Shown in pieces: positions 25,436-34,642 of a DNA stretch of 47,887 nucleotides (positions are counted from its first letter, which is position 1; every line of letters begins with the position of its first letter). This DNA comes from Rhodopseudomonas rhenobacensis (GTDB lineage: Bacteria > Pseudomonadota > Alphaproteobacteria > Rhizobiales > Xanthobacteraceae). Under the pieces are notes generated by a model. That model did not search any database and was not told the origin of the DNA. It worked only from the letters and a program-made list of their open reading frames with translations. Both the position numbers and the translations under genes were made by a program. Location: contig NZ_JACHIH010000037.1 of NCBI RefSeq assembly GCF_014203125.1, positions 1 through 47,887 on the forward strand, read 5' to 3'.

Positions 25436-25540
25436 CTCCCCTCCCCTTGCGGGGAGGGAGCGGGGGTGGGGGTGCCACGATGGCAGCGCTTCCGTTGCAG
25501 ACCCCCACCCCAGCCCTCCCCGCAAGGGGGAGGGAGCGTG
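25436..25540. repeat. Inverted REP pair after the ligase gene
   Basis: CTCCCCTCCCC-TTGC-GGGGAGGGAG and CCCTCCCCGCAAGGGGGAGGG are facing copies joined by inverted GGGGGTGGGGGT/ACCCCCACCCC arms. The 348-bp gap 25388-25735 holds only this pair and more GC-rich low-complexity DNA; no gene is supported. Confidence 0.82.
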
Positions 25541-25735
25541 CCGTGCTCGGGGAGGGGGCGCACCGCGCTCGACCCGAGAGCGCACCGCCCTCGGCGCGAC
25601 GGCTCATCGTGTTCGCCGTGCTCGGCGCATCGTGCTCGCCGCGACGGCACGCCGGCCATTGACGCCGCCCCTCAGGTTCCCCATCTGCGTTTCACTTGTT
25701 ATGATGCGCGGGTTCAGCTGCGCGCGGGAGGATCG

Positions 25736-26035
25736 ATGCCAAACGACATGAGAGATTTGCCGGCGCGCGACGACGGGCTGACCCGGTTTCTCGGCGGCTC
25801 GCCGCTCGCGGTGGCGGGCCGGTTGGCGCTGATGTCGCTGTTGGTCGGCGTCGTGCTGGCGGCGATCGGCTTCGATCCCTGGAACATCATCACCAGCATC
25901 CGGCTGTTGTTCGTCCGCATCTGGGACCTCGGCTTCGACGCCGTCAACGGACTGTGGCGCTACTTCCTGCTCGGCGCCGTGGTGGTGATCCCGATCTGGC
26001 TGTTATCGCGATTGTTCGGCTCGCCGCGCGCTTAA
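25736..26035 (+). CDS. Small two-helix membrane protein (DUF6460-like)
   Basis: This 99-aa protein has two hydrophobic segments (ALMSLLVGVVLAAIGF, about 30-47; YFLLGAVVVIPIWLLSRLF, about 75-93) separated by an amphipathic stretch containing DPWNI. It resembles the short DUF6460 membrane proteins common in this bacterial family; the function is unknown. The ATG at 25736 follows GGGAGGA. Ten bases separate its stop from the MATE gene start, so the two are probably co-transcribed. Confidence 0.78.
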   Translation: MPNDMRDLPARDDGLTRFLGGSPLAVAGRLALMSLLVGVVLAAIGFDPWNIITSIRLLFVRIWDLGFDAVNGLWRYFLLGAVVVIPIWLLSRLFGSPRA

Positions 26036-26044
26036 GGTCGGCGC

Positions 26045-27370
26045 GTGTCGCCGGGCGTCAGCGTCAGCCACCGGCGGGTGTTCGCCATCGCCGGTCCGGC
26101 GATGCTGGCCAATCTCACCACGCCGCTCTTAGGCATCGTCTCCACCGCCGCGATCGGGCGGCTCGGCGATCCGCATCTGCTCGGCGGCGTCGCTTTGGCG
26201 TCGGCGGCGTTCGATTGCCTGTTCTGGCTGTTCGGCTTCCTCCGCATGGCGACGGTGGCGTTCACCGCGCAGGCGCTCGGCGCCGGCGACCGCGACGAAG
26301 TCCGCGCGGTGGGGCTGCGCGCGTTGCTGCTCGGCGGCGCCATTGGCGTCACGCTGGTCGCCTTGCAGGTGCCGCTGGCCGCGGTGATCTTCAGCCTGAT
26401 GGGCGGCAGCGAGGCGGTGACCACCGCGGCGCGCGAATACTTCTTCATCCGGCTGTGGTCGGCGCCGATGATCATGGGCAACTACGTCGTGCTCGGCTGG
26501 CTGATCGGCCAGGCGCGGCCGCGGCTGGCGCTGGCGGTTCAGGTCGGCATCAACCTCGTCAATATCGGCTTCACGCTGTTCCTGGTACTTGGGATCGGCA
26601 AGGGCATCGCCGGCGCCGCGATCGCCACCGTGATCGCGGAATCCTGCGGCCTGGTCGCCGGGCTGATCATCGCCTGGTCGATCCTGGGCGGCCGGATCGG
26701 CGTGAAGCGCGAGCTGTTGTTCGATCGCGCCCGGCTGTCGCGAATGCTGGTGGTCAACCGCGACATCCTGATCCGCACCGCGGCCTTGATCGCGGCGTTC
26801 CTGTTCTTCACTTCGCAGAGCGCCCATGCCGGCGATCTCACGCTCGCCGCCAATGCGGTGCTGTACAATTTCCTGATGATCGGCTCGTTCTTCCTCGACG
26901 GCCTCGCCAACGCCGCCGAGCAGCTCTGCGGCCAGAGTTTCGGCGCCCGCGACCGCTTGGCCTTCGGCAAGGCGGTGAAGCTGGTGCTCGGCTGGAGCAC
27001 GCTGTTCGGCATCGCGGTCTCCGCGCTGTTCGCGCTCACCGGCAATGCGCTGATCGACATCGTCACCACCAGCCCGGAGGTGCGCAGCGCGGCGCGGCAG
27101 TTCATGCTGCTGGCGGCGTTGGCGCCGGCCTGCGGCGTGCTGGCCTATTGCTATGACGGGATCTATATCGGCGCCTCCTGGGCGCGCGAGATGCGCAACC
27201 TGATGCTGGCGGCGTTCGCGGCGTACCTCGCCGCCTGGTATCTGCTGATCCCGCTCGGCAATGCCGGGCTGTGGATCGCCTTCCTGTTGTTCCTGCTGAT
27301 CCGCGGCCTGCTGCAGGCCTGGCGTTATCCGGCTATGGTACGGGTATCGTTTCCGCCGGGAAAACCCTAG
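26045..27370 (+). CDS. MATE-family multidrug/organic cation exporter (DinF type)
   Basis: This 441-aa protein has about twelve membrane helices in two MATE repeats. The first contains PAMLANLTTPLLGIVSTAAIG, where the proline-rich first helix and the IGRLG turn are typical of the DinF branch. Other recognisable segments are FLRMATVAFTAQALGAGD and the second-half ANAVLYNFLMIGSFFLDGLA and GLANAAEQLCGQSFGA. It probably exports drugs or metabolites in exchange for H+ or Na+. The GTG start at 26045 follows AAGG and lies close after the small membrane protein. DinF is named for damage induction in E. coli, but no LexA site was seen here. Confidence 0.9.
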   Translation: MSPGVSVSHRRVFAIAGPAMLANLTTPLLGIVSTAAIGRLGDPHLLGGVALASAAFDCLFWLFGFLRMATVAFTAQALGAGDRDEVRAVGLRALLLGGAIGVTLVALQVPLAAVIFSLMGGSEAVTTAAREYFFIRLWSAPMIMGNYVVLGWLIGQARPRLALAVQVGINLVNIGFTLFLVLGIGKGIAGAAIATVIAESCGLVAGLIIAWSILGGRIGVKRELLFDRARLSRMLVVNRDILIRTAALIAAFLFFTSQSAHAGDLTLAANAVLYNFLMIGSFFLDGLANAAEQLCGQSFGARDRLAFGKAVKLVLGWSTLFGIAVSALFALTGNALIDIVTTSPEVRSAARQFMLLAALAPACGVLAYCYDGIYIGASWAREMRNLMLAAFAAYLAAWYLLIPLGNAGLWIAFLLFLLIRGLLQAWRYPAMVRVSFPPGKP

Positions 27371-27408
27371 GCTGACGCCCCGGCGGTCAGGGATCAGCGG
27401 ATAACCCG

Positions 27409-28143
27409 ATGCAACTGCGTTTTGTCGGCTGCGGCGATGCGTTCGGCTCCGGCGGCCGGCTCAATACCTGTTTTCACGTCAGCGGCGAGCAGGTCAATTT
27501 CCTGATCGACTGCGGCGCCTCGTCGCTGCCGGCGCTGAAGCGCTACGGCATCCTGCGCGACGACATCGACCTCGTCCTGATCACGCATTTCCACGCCGAC
27601 CATTTCGGCGGGGTGCCGTTCCTGCTGCTGGAGGCGCAGTTCGGCAAACGCAAACGGCCGCTGGTGATCGCCGGTCCGCCCGGCATCGAGCTGCGGCTGA
27701 CAAGGCTGATGGAGGCGATGTTCGAGAACTCCTCCTCGACCAAGCAGCATTTCGAGCTGTCGGTGGCGGCCATTGAGCCGAACGAGACCCGCGAATTCGG
27801 CGCCGTGAAGGTCACGGCGTTTCCGGTGGTGCACGGCGATTCCGGCGGCCCGTTCCACGCCTATCGGATCGAGGCCGGGGGGCGCACGCTGGCCTATAGC
27901 GGCGACACCCAATGGACCGACACGCTGGTCGCCGCCGGCCACGACGCCGACCTGTTCATCGCCGAGGCCTATACCTACGACCGGCCGGTGAAGAACCACC
28001 TCAGCCTGAAGGTGCTGGAAACCCACCTGCCGGAAATCAATCCGCGGCGGCTGATCCTCACCCACATGAGCGACGAGATGCTGCGCAAGCTCGACACGGT
28101 GCAACACACCGCCGCCAGCGACGGCTTGATCGTCGAGCTGTAG
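27409..28143 (+). CDS. Metallo-beta-lactamase-fold hydrolase (RNase Z-like)
   Basis: This 244-aa hydrolase has the metal site THFHADHFGG, a second-site His in FPVVHGD, Asp in AYSGDTQWTD and a C-terminal LILTHMSDEM. The N-terminus (MQLRFVGCGDAFGSGGRLNT) is typical of tRNase Z/ElaC-like and related phosphodiesterase members. The exosite arm of true RNase Z is not obvious, so it may be a general metallo-hydrolase. It follows the MATE gene by 38 bases on the same strand. Confidence 0.87.
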   Translation: MQLRFVGCGDAFGSGGRLNTCFHVSGEQVNFLIDCGASSLPALKRYGILRDDIDLVLITHFHADHFGGVPFLLLEAQFGKRKRPLVIAGPPGIELRLTRLMEAMFENSSSTKQHFELSVAAIEPNETREFGAVKVTAFPVVHGDSGGPFHAYRIEAGGRTLAYSGDTQWTDTLVAAGHDADLFIAEAYTYDRPVKNHLSLKVLETHLPEINPRRLILTHMSDEMLRKLDTVQHTAASDGLIVEL

Positions 28144-28162
28144 TCCGCCTCATGGCCTGACT

Positions 28163-28224
28163 CGTCATCCCGAGACGCTTTTCAGCAGCGCGGATGCGCT
28201 GCGGAAAAGCCTCGAAGGATGACG
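28163..28224. repeat. Palindromic repeat (CGTCATCC family), short copy
   Basis: CGTCATCCCGAG...CTCGAAGGATGACG, with inner arms CGCTTTTC and GAAAAGC, forms a hairpin between the convergent metallo-hydrolase and kdsD genes. Confidence 0.85.
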
Positions 28225-28242
28225 CCGCGAAACGCCGAAACG

Positions 28243-29256
28243 TTACGCCACGCCGGCGCGCAACAAATCGTGCAGATGCACGATGCCGACCGGCTTCTTG
28301 GCTTCGGTGACGATCAGCGCGGTGATCTTCGAGGAGTTGAGGATCTCCAAGGTCTCGCTGGCCAGCAGCGACGGGCTGATGGTCTTCGGGTTCTTGGTCA
28401 TCACCTCGTCGACCAGCGCGGTCATCAGGTCGGCGCGCATGTGCCGGCGCAAATCGCCGTCGGTGACGATGCCGACCACCTGGCCGCGCGGATCGGTGAT
28501 GCCGACGCAGCCGAAGCCCTTCGACGACATCTCCACCAGCGCGTCCGACATCTTGGTGCCGAGCGGCTTCAGCGGGATCGCCTCGCCGCTGTGCATCAGG
28601 TCGCGGGCAAATTTCAGCATCGCGCCGAGCTTGCCGCCAGGATGCAGCACGCTGAAATCGATCGAGGTGAAGCCGCGGCCTTCCAAGAGAGCGATCGCCA
28701 GCGCGTCGCCGAGCGAAAGCAGCATCACCGAGGAGGTGGTCGGCGCCAGATTGTGCGGGCAGGCCTCGCGCGCCTTCGGCAGAATCAGCGAGACGTCGGC
28801 GGCCTGGCCGAGCGTGGACTCGCCGTCCGCCGACATCGCGATCAGCGCGATCTTGAAGCGCTTGGCGTAGGTGATCAGGTTCTTCATTTCCGGCTGCTCG
28901 CCGGACCACGACATCGCCAGGATGACGTCGTCGGCGGTGATCATGCCGAGATCGCCGTGGCTGGCCTCGGCGGCGTGGACGAAGAACGCCGGGGTGCCGG
29001 TGGAGGCGAAAGTGGCGGCGACCTTGCGGCCGATATGGCCGGACTTGCCGAGCCCGGTGACGATCAACCGGCCCTTGGCGTTGTTGATCAGATTGACGGC
29101 GGCGATGAAGGCGGGGCCGAGATCGGATTTCAGCGCCGCGGCGAGCGCGTTGACGCCGCTCTCTTCGGCCTCGAGCGTGCGCAACGCCGAGGCGATGGCG
29201 TCGGTCGCCTGATCGGTCATGGAGGACTTCGCACTCCGGGGTTTCGACATGGACAT
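28243..29256 (-). CDS. kdsD: Arabinose-5-phosphate isomerase (KpsF/GutQ family)
   Basis: This 337-aa enzyme interconverts D-ribulose 5-phosphate and D-arabinose 5-phosphate, the first committed step to KDO for lipopolysaccharide. The SIS sugar-isomerase domain (about 45-195) shows GLGKSGHIGRK, FFVHAAEASHGDLGM and MSWSGEQPE. Two CBS domains follow (about 215-335), with SKGFGCVGITD and GIVTDGDLRRH in the first. The ATG at 29256 has GGGAA upstream; start codons at 29250 and 29220 are alternatives. It is divergent from an outer-membrane barrel gene, and GalU lies 4.4 kb further on, consistent with an envelope-polysaccharide neighbourhood. Confidence 0.93.
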   Translation of the reverse strand: MSMSKPRSAKSSMTDQATDAIASALRTLEAEESGVNALAAALKSDLGPAFIAAVNLINNAKGRLIVTGLGKSGHIGRKVAATFASTGTPAFFVHAAEASHGDLGMITADDVILAMSWSGEQPEMKNLITYAKRFKIALIAMSADGESTLGQAADVSLILPKAREACPHNLAPTTSSVMLLSLGDALAIALLEGRGFTSIDFSVLHPGGKLGAMLKFARDLMHSGEAIPLKPLGTKMSDALVEMSSKGFGCVGITDPRGQVVGIVTDGDLRRHMRADLMTALVDEVMTKNPKTISPSLLASETLEILNSSKITALIVTEAKKPVGIVHLHDLLRAGVA

Positions 29257-29452
29257 AATGCGTTCCCAGGACTGAAGCAGAAGCGCTTCGGGCGCCTGTC
29301 TAGCACGCCGCGGTCGCCGAAGCGAAACCGCGGCCTCCGGCTCTCAACCTGTCATTAACCATAATTGTTTTAACTGCCTTAACGATGCCGGTCGGAGGGG
29401 CGTGGCGAAATCCCCGCGCCAGACCCGCAAAGCATTGATCTGGTGGAGTTTT

Positions 29453-31183
29453 ATGGTGAAGCCGGGGCCAGCAAAGGGCCGCCTGAGGTGCGCGAGAGGA
29501 TGGCGCACGGCCTCGGCATGCCTGCTGCTCGGCTGGCTCGGCACCGCCGACGCCTTGGCGCAGAGCCTCACCCCGGAACTGCTCAGCCCGCAACCGGGCG
29601 GATTCGTCTCCCCGCAGAACCTGCCGCTGCGCCGCACCGCCCAGGCTGGGGACCAGCTCCGGCTGAACCAGGCCCGTTCAAACCAGCCCAATCCCGACCC
29701 CGCGCAGCCCGACGCCGAGCCGATGGCGCCGTCACGGATCGGCCGGATTCCGACCTATGGCACCCCGGCCGCCGCCGGCGCCTCCGACAGCGGCTATGAT
29801 TCGCTGAACCGCCGCCGCCGGCCGCAGCGCTTCTATCCGGGCGCGCCGCGGCCGCGAAGCGTCGGCCCCGGTAGCCCGGCGGTGATCGCGCAGCCCGCGC
29901 CGCAGCGGCCGCGGCCGCCGTCGGCGACTGCGCATCGCGCGCCGATCGCGCCGTCGATGGCCGGCACCGTGGTCGGCCAGCCGACCCGCCGCGCGCTCAA
30001 GGTCGACGACGATCCGTTCGGCCCGGTCGGCGATTACGCCGGCAGCTTCCTGTTCAAATCCGCGCTGGACGTCTCAGGCGGCTATGACAGCAATCCGGGG
30101 CGGGTGTCCGGACCCGCCAAGGGCTCGGCGTTCTACGTCGTGGCCCCGGAGCTGATGGTGACCTCGGACTGGGAGCGCCACGCGCTGGTCGCCGATCTGC
30201 GCGGCTCCTACACCGGCTACGGCACCACGCTGCCGCCCGACGCCAATTCGGCCTCCTCGGCGCCGAGCAATCTCGACCGCCCGAGCTTCGACGGCCATGT
30301 CGACGGCCGGCTCGACGTGTCGCGCGACACCAGGCTGCTCGGGCAGTTGCGGATGCGGCTGTTCACCGACAATCCAGGCAGCCCGAACCTCGACTTCGGG
30401 CTGTCGAAATATCCGCTGGCGCTGAACACCGGCGCCTCGGCCGGCTTCGATCAGAGCTTCAACCGGCTGCAGGTCTCCGGCGCCGGCACCGTCGACCGCA
30501 CCACCTATCAGCAGTCGCAGCTCACCGACGGCTCCAGCTTCTCGAACTCCGACCGCAATTTCAACCAGTATGGCGGCGTCGCCCGGGTCAGCTACGACCT
30601 GATGCCGGGACTGAAGCCGTTTACCGAGGTCGAATACGACAGCCGGGTGCACGACGAGGCGATCGACCGCAGCGGCTATCAGCGGGACTCAACCGGCGGC
30701 TACGTCAAGGGCGGCACCAGCTTCGAATTTACCCGGCTTTTGACCGGCGAAATGTCGATCGGCTACACCGCGCGCAGCTACAACGATCCGCGGCTGGAGA
30801 AGCTCACCGGCCTGTTGACCGCCGGCTCGCTGGTGTGGGCGGCGACGCCGCTGACCTCGTTCAAGGTGTTCGCCAACACCTCGGTCGACGAATCGACACT
30901 GGCCGGGGTGTCCGGGGTGCTGACCCGCAGCTACACCGCGGAAGTGGATCACGATTTCCGCCGCTGGCTGACCGCGATCGGCAAGTTCACCTATGGCAGC
31001 GCCGACTATCAGGGCTCGACGCGGCTCGACCATTTCGGCTCGGTGTCCGGCAACCTGGTCTACAAGCTGAACCGCTCGTTCCAGCTCAAGGCCGAGCTGC
31101 GCCACGAATGGCTGGATTCCAACCTGCCCGGCAACAGCTATTCGGCCAATGTGGTGATGCTCGGGGTGCGGCTGCAGCACTGA
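29453..31183 (+). CDS. Outer-membrane beta-barrel protein (BBP2-like)
   Basis: The likely 576-aa product has a signal peptide (hydrophobic TASACLLLGWLGTADALAQ), a disordered Pro/Arg-rich segment (about 40-180) and a large barrel (about 190-576). The barrel is rich in alternating strands such as DVSGGYDSNPGR, GGVARVSYDLMPGLKPFTEVEYD and FTYGSADYQGSTR, and ends VVMLGVRLQH with an aromatic/hydrophobic terminal pattern. GGYDSNP followed by long strands is characteristic of the BBP2_2 (putative beta-barrel porin 2) family, often linked to exopolysaccharide loci. The ATG at 29453 with GGTGGAG is chosen because it gives a normal signal peptide; a GTG at 29402 with GGAGGGG is also possible. The function is unknown. 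Confidence 0.83.
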   Translation: MVKPGPAKGRLRCARGWRTASACLLLGWLGTADALAQSLTPELLSPQPGGFVSPQNLPLRRTAQAGDQLRLNQARSNQPNPDPAQPDAEPMAPSRIGRIPTYGTPAAAGASDSGYDSLNRRRRPQRFYPGAPRPRSVGPGSPAVIAQPAPQRPRPPSATAHRAPIAPSMAGTVVGQPTRRALKVDDDPFGPVGDYAGSFLFKSALDVSGGYDSNPGRVSGPAKGSAFYVVAPELMVTSDWERHALVADLRGSYTGYGTTLPPDANSASSAPSNLDRPSFDGHVDGRLDVSRDTRLLGQLRMRLFTDNPGSPNLDFGLSKYPLALNTGASAGFDQSFNRLQVSGAGTVDRTTYQQSQLTDGSSFSNSDRNFNQYGGVARVSYDLMPGLKPFTEVEYDSRVHDEAIDRSGYQRDSTGGYVKGGTSFEFTRLLTGEMSIGYTARSYNDPRLEKLTGLLTAGSLVWAATPLTSFKVFANTSVDESTLAGVSGVLTRSYTAEVDHDFRRWLTAIGKFTYGSADYQGSTRLDHFGSVSGNLVYKLNRSFQLKAELRHEWLDSNLPGNSYSANVVMLGVRLQH

Positions 31184-31296
31184 CGGACTGCCGCCCGGGG
31201 ATGAGGCCGCCATTCGGCCCCAGCGCGCACCGCATAGGCTTTCACTGAAGTCGGCTGCTCGAATTCGTCATTGCGAGGCAGGCTCACGCTGCGGCT

Positions 31297-31569
31297 TCAG
31301 CCCGGCCGGCGCGAGCGCGGCTGCTGGATCTTGCGGAAGCGGATGCCCTTGCCGTCGGCGAGCCGCGTGGCGATGTAGCCGGCTTCGAGGCAGGCCTCGC
31401 GCTGCGGCATCTTTTCGTCGGGCGCCCGCGCGGTGTCCCACCACGAGGCGCGGTGCGACGCCCGCGACAGCGCAAAGCCGAGAATCTCCTCGATCTGATC
31501 GAGGCTCAGCACCAGCTCGGGCAGCGTCTGCTGCTGCAGATAGTCGCGTAACGGGGCGTACGGGTTCAC
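31297..31569 (-). CDS. Small hypothetical protein, DUF7662-like
   Basis: This 90-aa soluble protein begins YAPLRDYLQQQ and continues with LSLDQIEEILGFALS, HRASWWDT and EACLEAGY. That pattern (PLxxYL ... FxxIExIxGxxLP ... WW ... AWxxAGW) is that of the DUF7662 family of unknown function. The start is a GTG at 31569, supported by GAGGA seven bases upstream. The Arg-rich tail RKIQQPRSRRPG may be disordered. It is a single gene, convergent with the barrel gene. The family assignment rests on remembered motifs, not on a search. Confidence 0.72.
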   Translation of the reverse strand: MNPYAPLRDYLQQQTLPELVLSLDQIEEILGFALSRASHRASWWDTARAPDEKMPQREACLEAGYIATRLADGKGIRFRKIQQPRSRRPG

Positions 31570-31720
31570 GTCGTTGTCCTCAATGACTTCAAGATCTTAG
31601 CATCAATCTAGCGGGCGGTGCGGGCCGCCTCGGGCGGTCCGCAAGACTTCGTTAACCGATCGAGCCCCTGGTGCAACTACTTAAGCGCTCGGCAAGGAAT
31701 TGGGGCGCATTTGTTCAAAC

Positions 31721-33229
31721 ATGGAACTGCCGATTGCACTCAGATGGCTACGACGTCGCACCTTTCGCTGGCAATTGTCCTCGAAATTGCTGGTGATTTC
31801 GCTGGTCGTGACGGTGCTGGCGTTTTCCGCGGTGTGCGGCAGCGTGCTGCTCGACATGCGCCGCAGCACCGAGGAACTGGCACGCCAGACCATGGAAAAT
31901 CTGTCGGCCACCATCGATGCCGACGTCAACCGCAATGTCGAATTATACGACAAGTCGCTGCAGTCGGTGGTGAAGAACCTGGCGCTGCCGGAACTCGCCG
32001 AAGTCAGCAAGCCGATCCTGCACCTGATCCTGTTCGATCGCACCACCACCGCCCCGCATTTCAGCCCGATCCAGGTGTTCGACGCCGCCGGCAACCTCAG
32101 CCTCGACGCCTCCACCCTGAAGCCCGCGCCGGAGCGCCGCGGCGACGAGGAGTTCTTCACCGCCCATCGCGACAATCCCGACGTCGGTCTCTTCATCAGC
32201 CGGCCGATGCTGCACCAGGGCGGCTATTCGATCGTGCTGAGCCGCCGCATCGCGACGCCGAACGGCGACTTCAACGGCGTGGTGGTCGGCGCTATCCGGC
32301 TCGGCTATTTTCACGACCTGTTCGGCCGGCTGCGGCTCGACGAGCTGGACGTGGTGTCGATCCTCACCCATGGCGGCGTCATCATCATGCGCCGGCCGTT
32401 CGACCTCGACGTGGTCGGCAAGGATTTCAGCCAGGTCGCCGGCGTGATCGAGACCCTGGCGCGCCGCAGCGGCTGGTTCTCCGGCACCGGCCTCGATGAC
32501 GGCGTGCCGCGGATGTATGTCTGGAGCGACAGCAGCCATCCGCTGGTGGTGCTGGTCGGCAAGCCGTGGCGCAACATTCTCAGCCTGTGGCGCAAGGAAG
32601 CGATCCGGCTCGGCGCCATCCTGTTGGTGCTGGCGAGCTTCGTCGCCGGCGTCACCATCTTCCTGATCCGCGAGATCGACCGCCGCGCCCGCGCCGAGCA
32701 GCGGCTGGAGGAATTGTCGATCACCGACCCGTTGACCGGGCTCACCAACCGCCGCAAATTCGATGCCGCGATCGAGGACGAGTGGCGCCGCGCGCAGCGG
32801 CTGCAGACCCCGGTGGCGCTGTTGATGATCGATGCCGATCACTTCAAGAGCTACAATGACAGCTTCGGCCACCAGGCCGGCGACCAGATGCTGATCGGCA
32901 TCGCGGTCTGCATCGCCGATTCGGTGCACCGGGTCGGCGATTGCGCGGCGCGGTTCGGCGGCGAGGAGTTCGCCGTGCTGCTGCCCGGCTTGAGCGCGAT
33001 CGCCGCGCTGTCGGTCGCCGAGACCATTCGCAGCAAGGTCGAGCAATGGTCGGTTGACCAGACCGGCGTCACCATCAGCGTCGGCACCGCTAGCCTGACG
33101 CCCGGTCCGGCGACGCCATGGTCGGTGCTGGTGGAGGCGGCCGACAAGGCGCTGTATGCGGCCAAGGCCAGCGGCCGCAACCGCTCGGTGCTGTCGACCC
33201 CGGCGCGGGAATGGCCGCTGGTGGCGTAG
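31721..33229 (+). CDS. Membrane-bound diguanylate cyclase with periplasmic sensor domain
   Basis: The 502-aa product makes cyclic di-GMP. Layout: membrane helix 1 (about 23-44), a periplasmic double-Cache (PDC-like) domain (about 45-290; sequence pieces VFDAAGNLSLDAS, EFFTAHRDNP, LFISRPMLHQGG), membrane helix 2 (about 295-317), then the GGDEF domain (about 335-490) with DPLTGLTNRRKFD, the metal-binding DADHFKSYND and active-site GGEEF at 413-417. RVGD at 404-407 with five residues to GGEEF is a complete inhibitory I-site. The ATG at 31721 has no obvious ribosome site, and a TTG at 31700 is an alternative. Such sensors commonly detect small organic molecules and control biofilm or motility; the ligand is unknown. 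Confidence 0.91.
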   Translation: MELPIALRWLRRRTFRWQLSSKLLVISLVVTVLAFSAVCGSVLLDMRRSTEELARQTMENLSATIDADVNRNVELYDKSLQSVVKNLALPELAEVSKPILHLILFDRTTTAPHFSPIQVFDAAGNLSLDASTLKPAPERRGDEEFFTAHRDNPDVGLFISRPMLHQGGYSIVLSRRIATPNGDFNGVVVGAIRLGYFHDLFGRLRLDELDVVSILTHGGVIIMRRPFDLDVVGKDFSQVAGVIETLARRSGWFSGTGLDDGVPRMYVWSDSSHPLVVLVGKPWRNILSLWRKEAIRLGAILLVLASFVAGVTIFLIREIDRRARAEQRLEELSITDPLTGLTNRRKFDAAIEDEWRRAQRLQTPVALLMIDADHFKSYNDSFGHQAGDQMLIGIAVCIADSVHRVGDCAARFGGEEFAVLLPGLSAIAALSVAETIRSKVEQWSVDQTGVTISVGTASLTPGPATPWSVLVEAADKALYAAKASGRNRSVLSTPAREWPLVA

Positions 33230-33305
33230 CGCCGCGCGGCGGCGCCTTGCCGGACAGCGGCAAAGCGAACGACATCCGGCCAAAGCGACCCTCAACAATC
33301 AGTCG

Positions 33306-33427
33306 GTCATTCCGGGGCGCGAGCCCTTGGGCGAGCGAACCCGGAATCTTGCCCCAGGGCCTGACTCTTTCACGCGGAGCGAGATTCCGGGTTCGCTCGA
33401 GCTGACGCTCTCGCGCCCCGGAATGAC
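33306..33427. repeat. Palindromic repeat (GTCATTCCGG family)
   Basis: GTCATTCCGGGGCGCGAG at the left and CTCGCGCCCCGGAATGAC at the right are exact 18-base inverted ends. Inner arms CGAACCCGGAATCT/AGATTCCGGGTTCG are also paired. The 392-bp gap 33230-33621 between the convergent diguanylate cyclase and galU holds this element and no supported gene. Confidence 0.88.
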
Positions 33428-33621
33428 GCCGTCGTTTGAGCGTGCCCCGGACGGCGCGCATCGTGCCGCCCTTGCGGCGCGATGCACGACGAGCCCGGGC
33501 CGTTACGCAACGCAGCGCTTGGAATGGTCCCGGCTCGCGACGCCGCGTGAAGCACGCGGCACCGCGTCCGGGACACGATCCCTCTTCATCAAACCGCGGA
33601 ATCTGCCGCCGCGCGGCCGCC

Positions 33622-34497
33622 TCACTGCGCCAGATAGCGCTCCATGGTGGCGCGGAGTTCGTCGCGCAGATCCGGGCGTTGCATCGCGAAGGCGATGTTG
33701 GCGCGCAGGAAGCCGGCCTTGGAGCCGCAGTCGTGACGCTCGCCTTCGAATTCGACGCCGTAGAATTTCTGCGTCTTCGACAGCCCGATCATCGCGTCGG
33801 TGAGCTGGATCTCGCCGCCGGCGCCGCGCTCCTGGGTCTCCAGGATCTTGAAGATCTCCGGCTGCAGGATGTAGCGCCCGGAGATCGACAGCGTCGACGG
33901 CGCGGTGCCCTGCGGCGGCTTCTCAACCATGCCGTCGATTTCGAACATGTTGCCGTTGCGCGCTCCGACGCCGCAGATGCCGTAATTATGGGTGAGATGC
34001 GTCGGCACCTGCTCGACCGCGACGACATTGGCCTTGTCGCCGAGCTTCTCGGCGGCGGCGATCATCTGGGCGAGGCAGCCCGGCGAGTTCAGCACCAGTT
34101 CGTCCGGCAGGACCACCGCGAACGGTTCGTTGCCGACGATGTCGCGGGCGCACCACACCGCGTGGCCGAGGCCGTGCGGCGCCTGCTGGCGGGTGAAGCT
34201 CATCGCGCCGGCTTCCGGCTGGTCCCGCGCCAGCATCTCCATCTCGGCGGTCTTGTTGCGGCCCTTCAGCGTCGCGTCCAATTCGAACTGGCGGTCGAAA
34301 TGGTCCTCGATCATGCCCTTGTTGCGGCCGGTGACGAAGATGAAGTGCTCGATGCCGGCCTCCTTGGCCTCGTCGACGACGTATTGGATCAGCGGCCGGT
34401 CGACGATGGTCAGCATTTCCTTGGGCATCGCCTTGGTGGCGGGCAGGACGCGGGTGCCGAGACCGGCGACCGGGAAGACGGCTTTACGGATTTTCAT
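33622..34497 (-). CDS. galU: UTP-glucose-1-phosphate uridylyltransferase GalU
   Basis: This 291-aa enzyme makes UDP-glucose from UTP and glucose 1-phosphate for envelope polysaccharides. The nucleotide-binding signature KAVFPVAGLGTRVLPATKAMPKE is at the extreme N-terminus, with DRPLIQYVVDEA next. Further motifs are FVVLPDELVL (GDExL-like region), GMVEKPPQG and the C-terminal DCGSKAGFLRANI. The length and the ATG at 34497 are normal for the family. It reads leftward, 145 bp after the hydrolase gene on the same strand, and may be co-transcribed with it. Confidence 0.95.
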   Translation of the reverse strand: MKIRKAVFPVAGLGTRVLPATKAMPKEMLTIVDRPLIQYVVDEAKEAGIEHFIFVTGRNKGMIEDHFDRQFELDATLKGRNKTAEMEMLARDQPEAGAMSFTRQQAPHGLGHAVWCARDIVGNEPFAVVLPDELVLNSPGCLAQMIAAAEKLGDKANVVAVEQVPTHLTHNYGICGVGARNGNMFEIDGMVEKPPQGTAPSTLSISGRYILQPEIFKILETQERGAGGEIQLTDAMIGLSKTQKFYGVEFEGERHDCGSKAGFLRANIAFAMQRPDLRDELRATMERYLAQ

Positions 34498-34642
34498 GCG
34501 AGGGGATCTCTAAGTGAGGAATCGGAAACTGAAAGCGGTTCAGCGCGGAACATAGGCCGATTGATGGAGGCGCGAATCGTCCAATCGTCGCAGCGCAACG
34601 CGTTGCCGCGCCAACTCGTTGCAGCGACGCTGCGACCGGCTG

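Noticed and set aside
29349-29385. Possible CtrA sites in the kdsD/barrel gap (several TTAA words)
   Set aside because: No pair has the seven-base spacing, and the words are explained by a generally AT-rich promoter.
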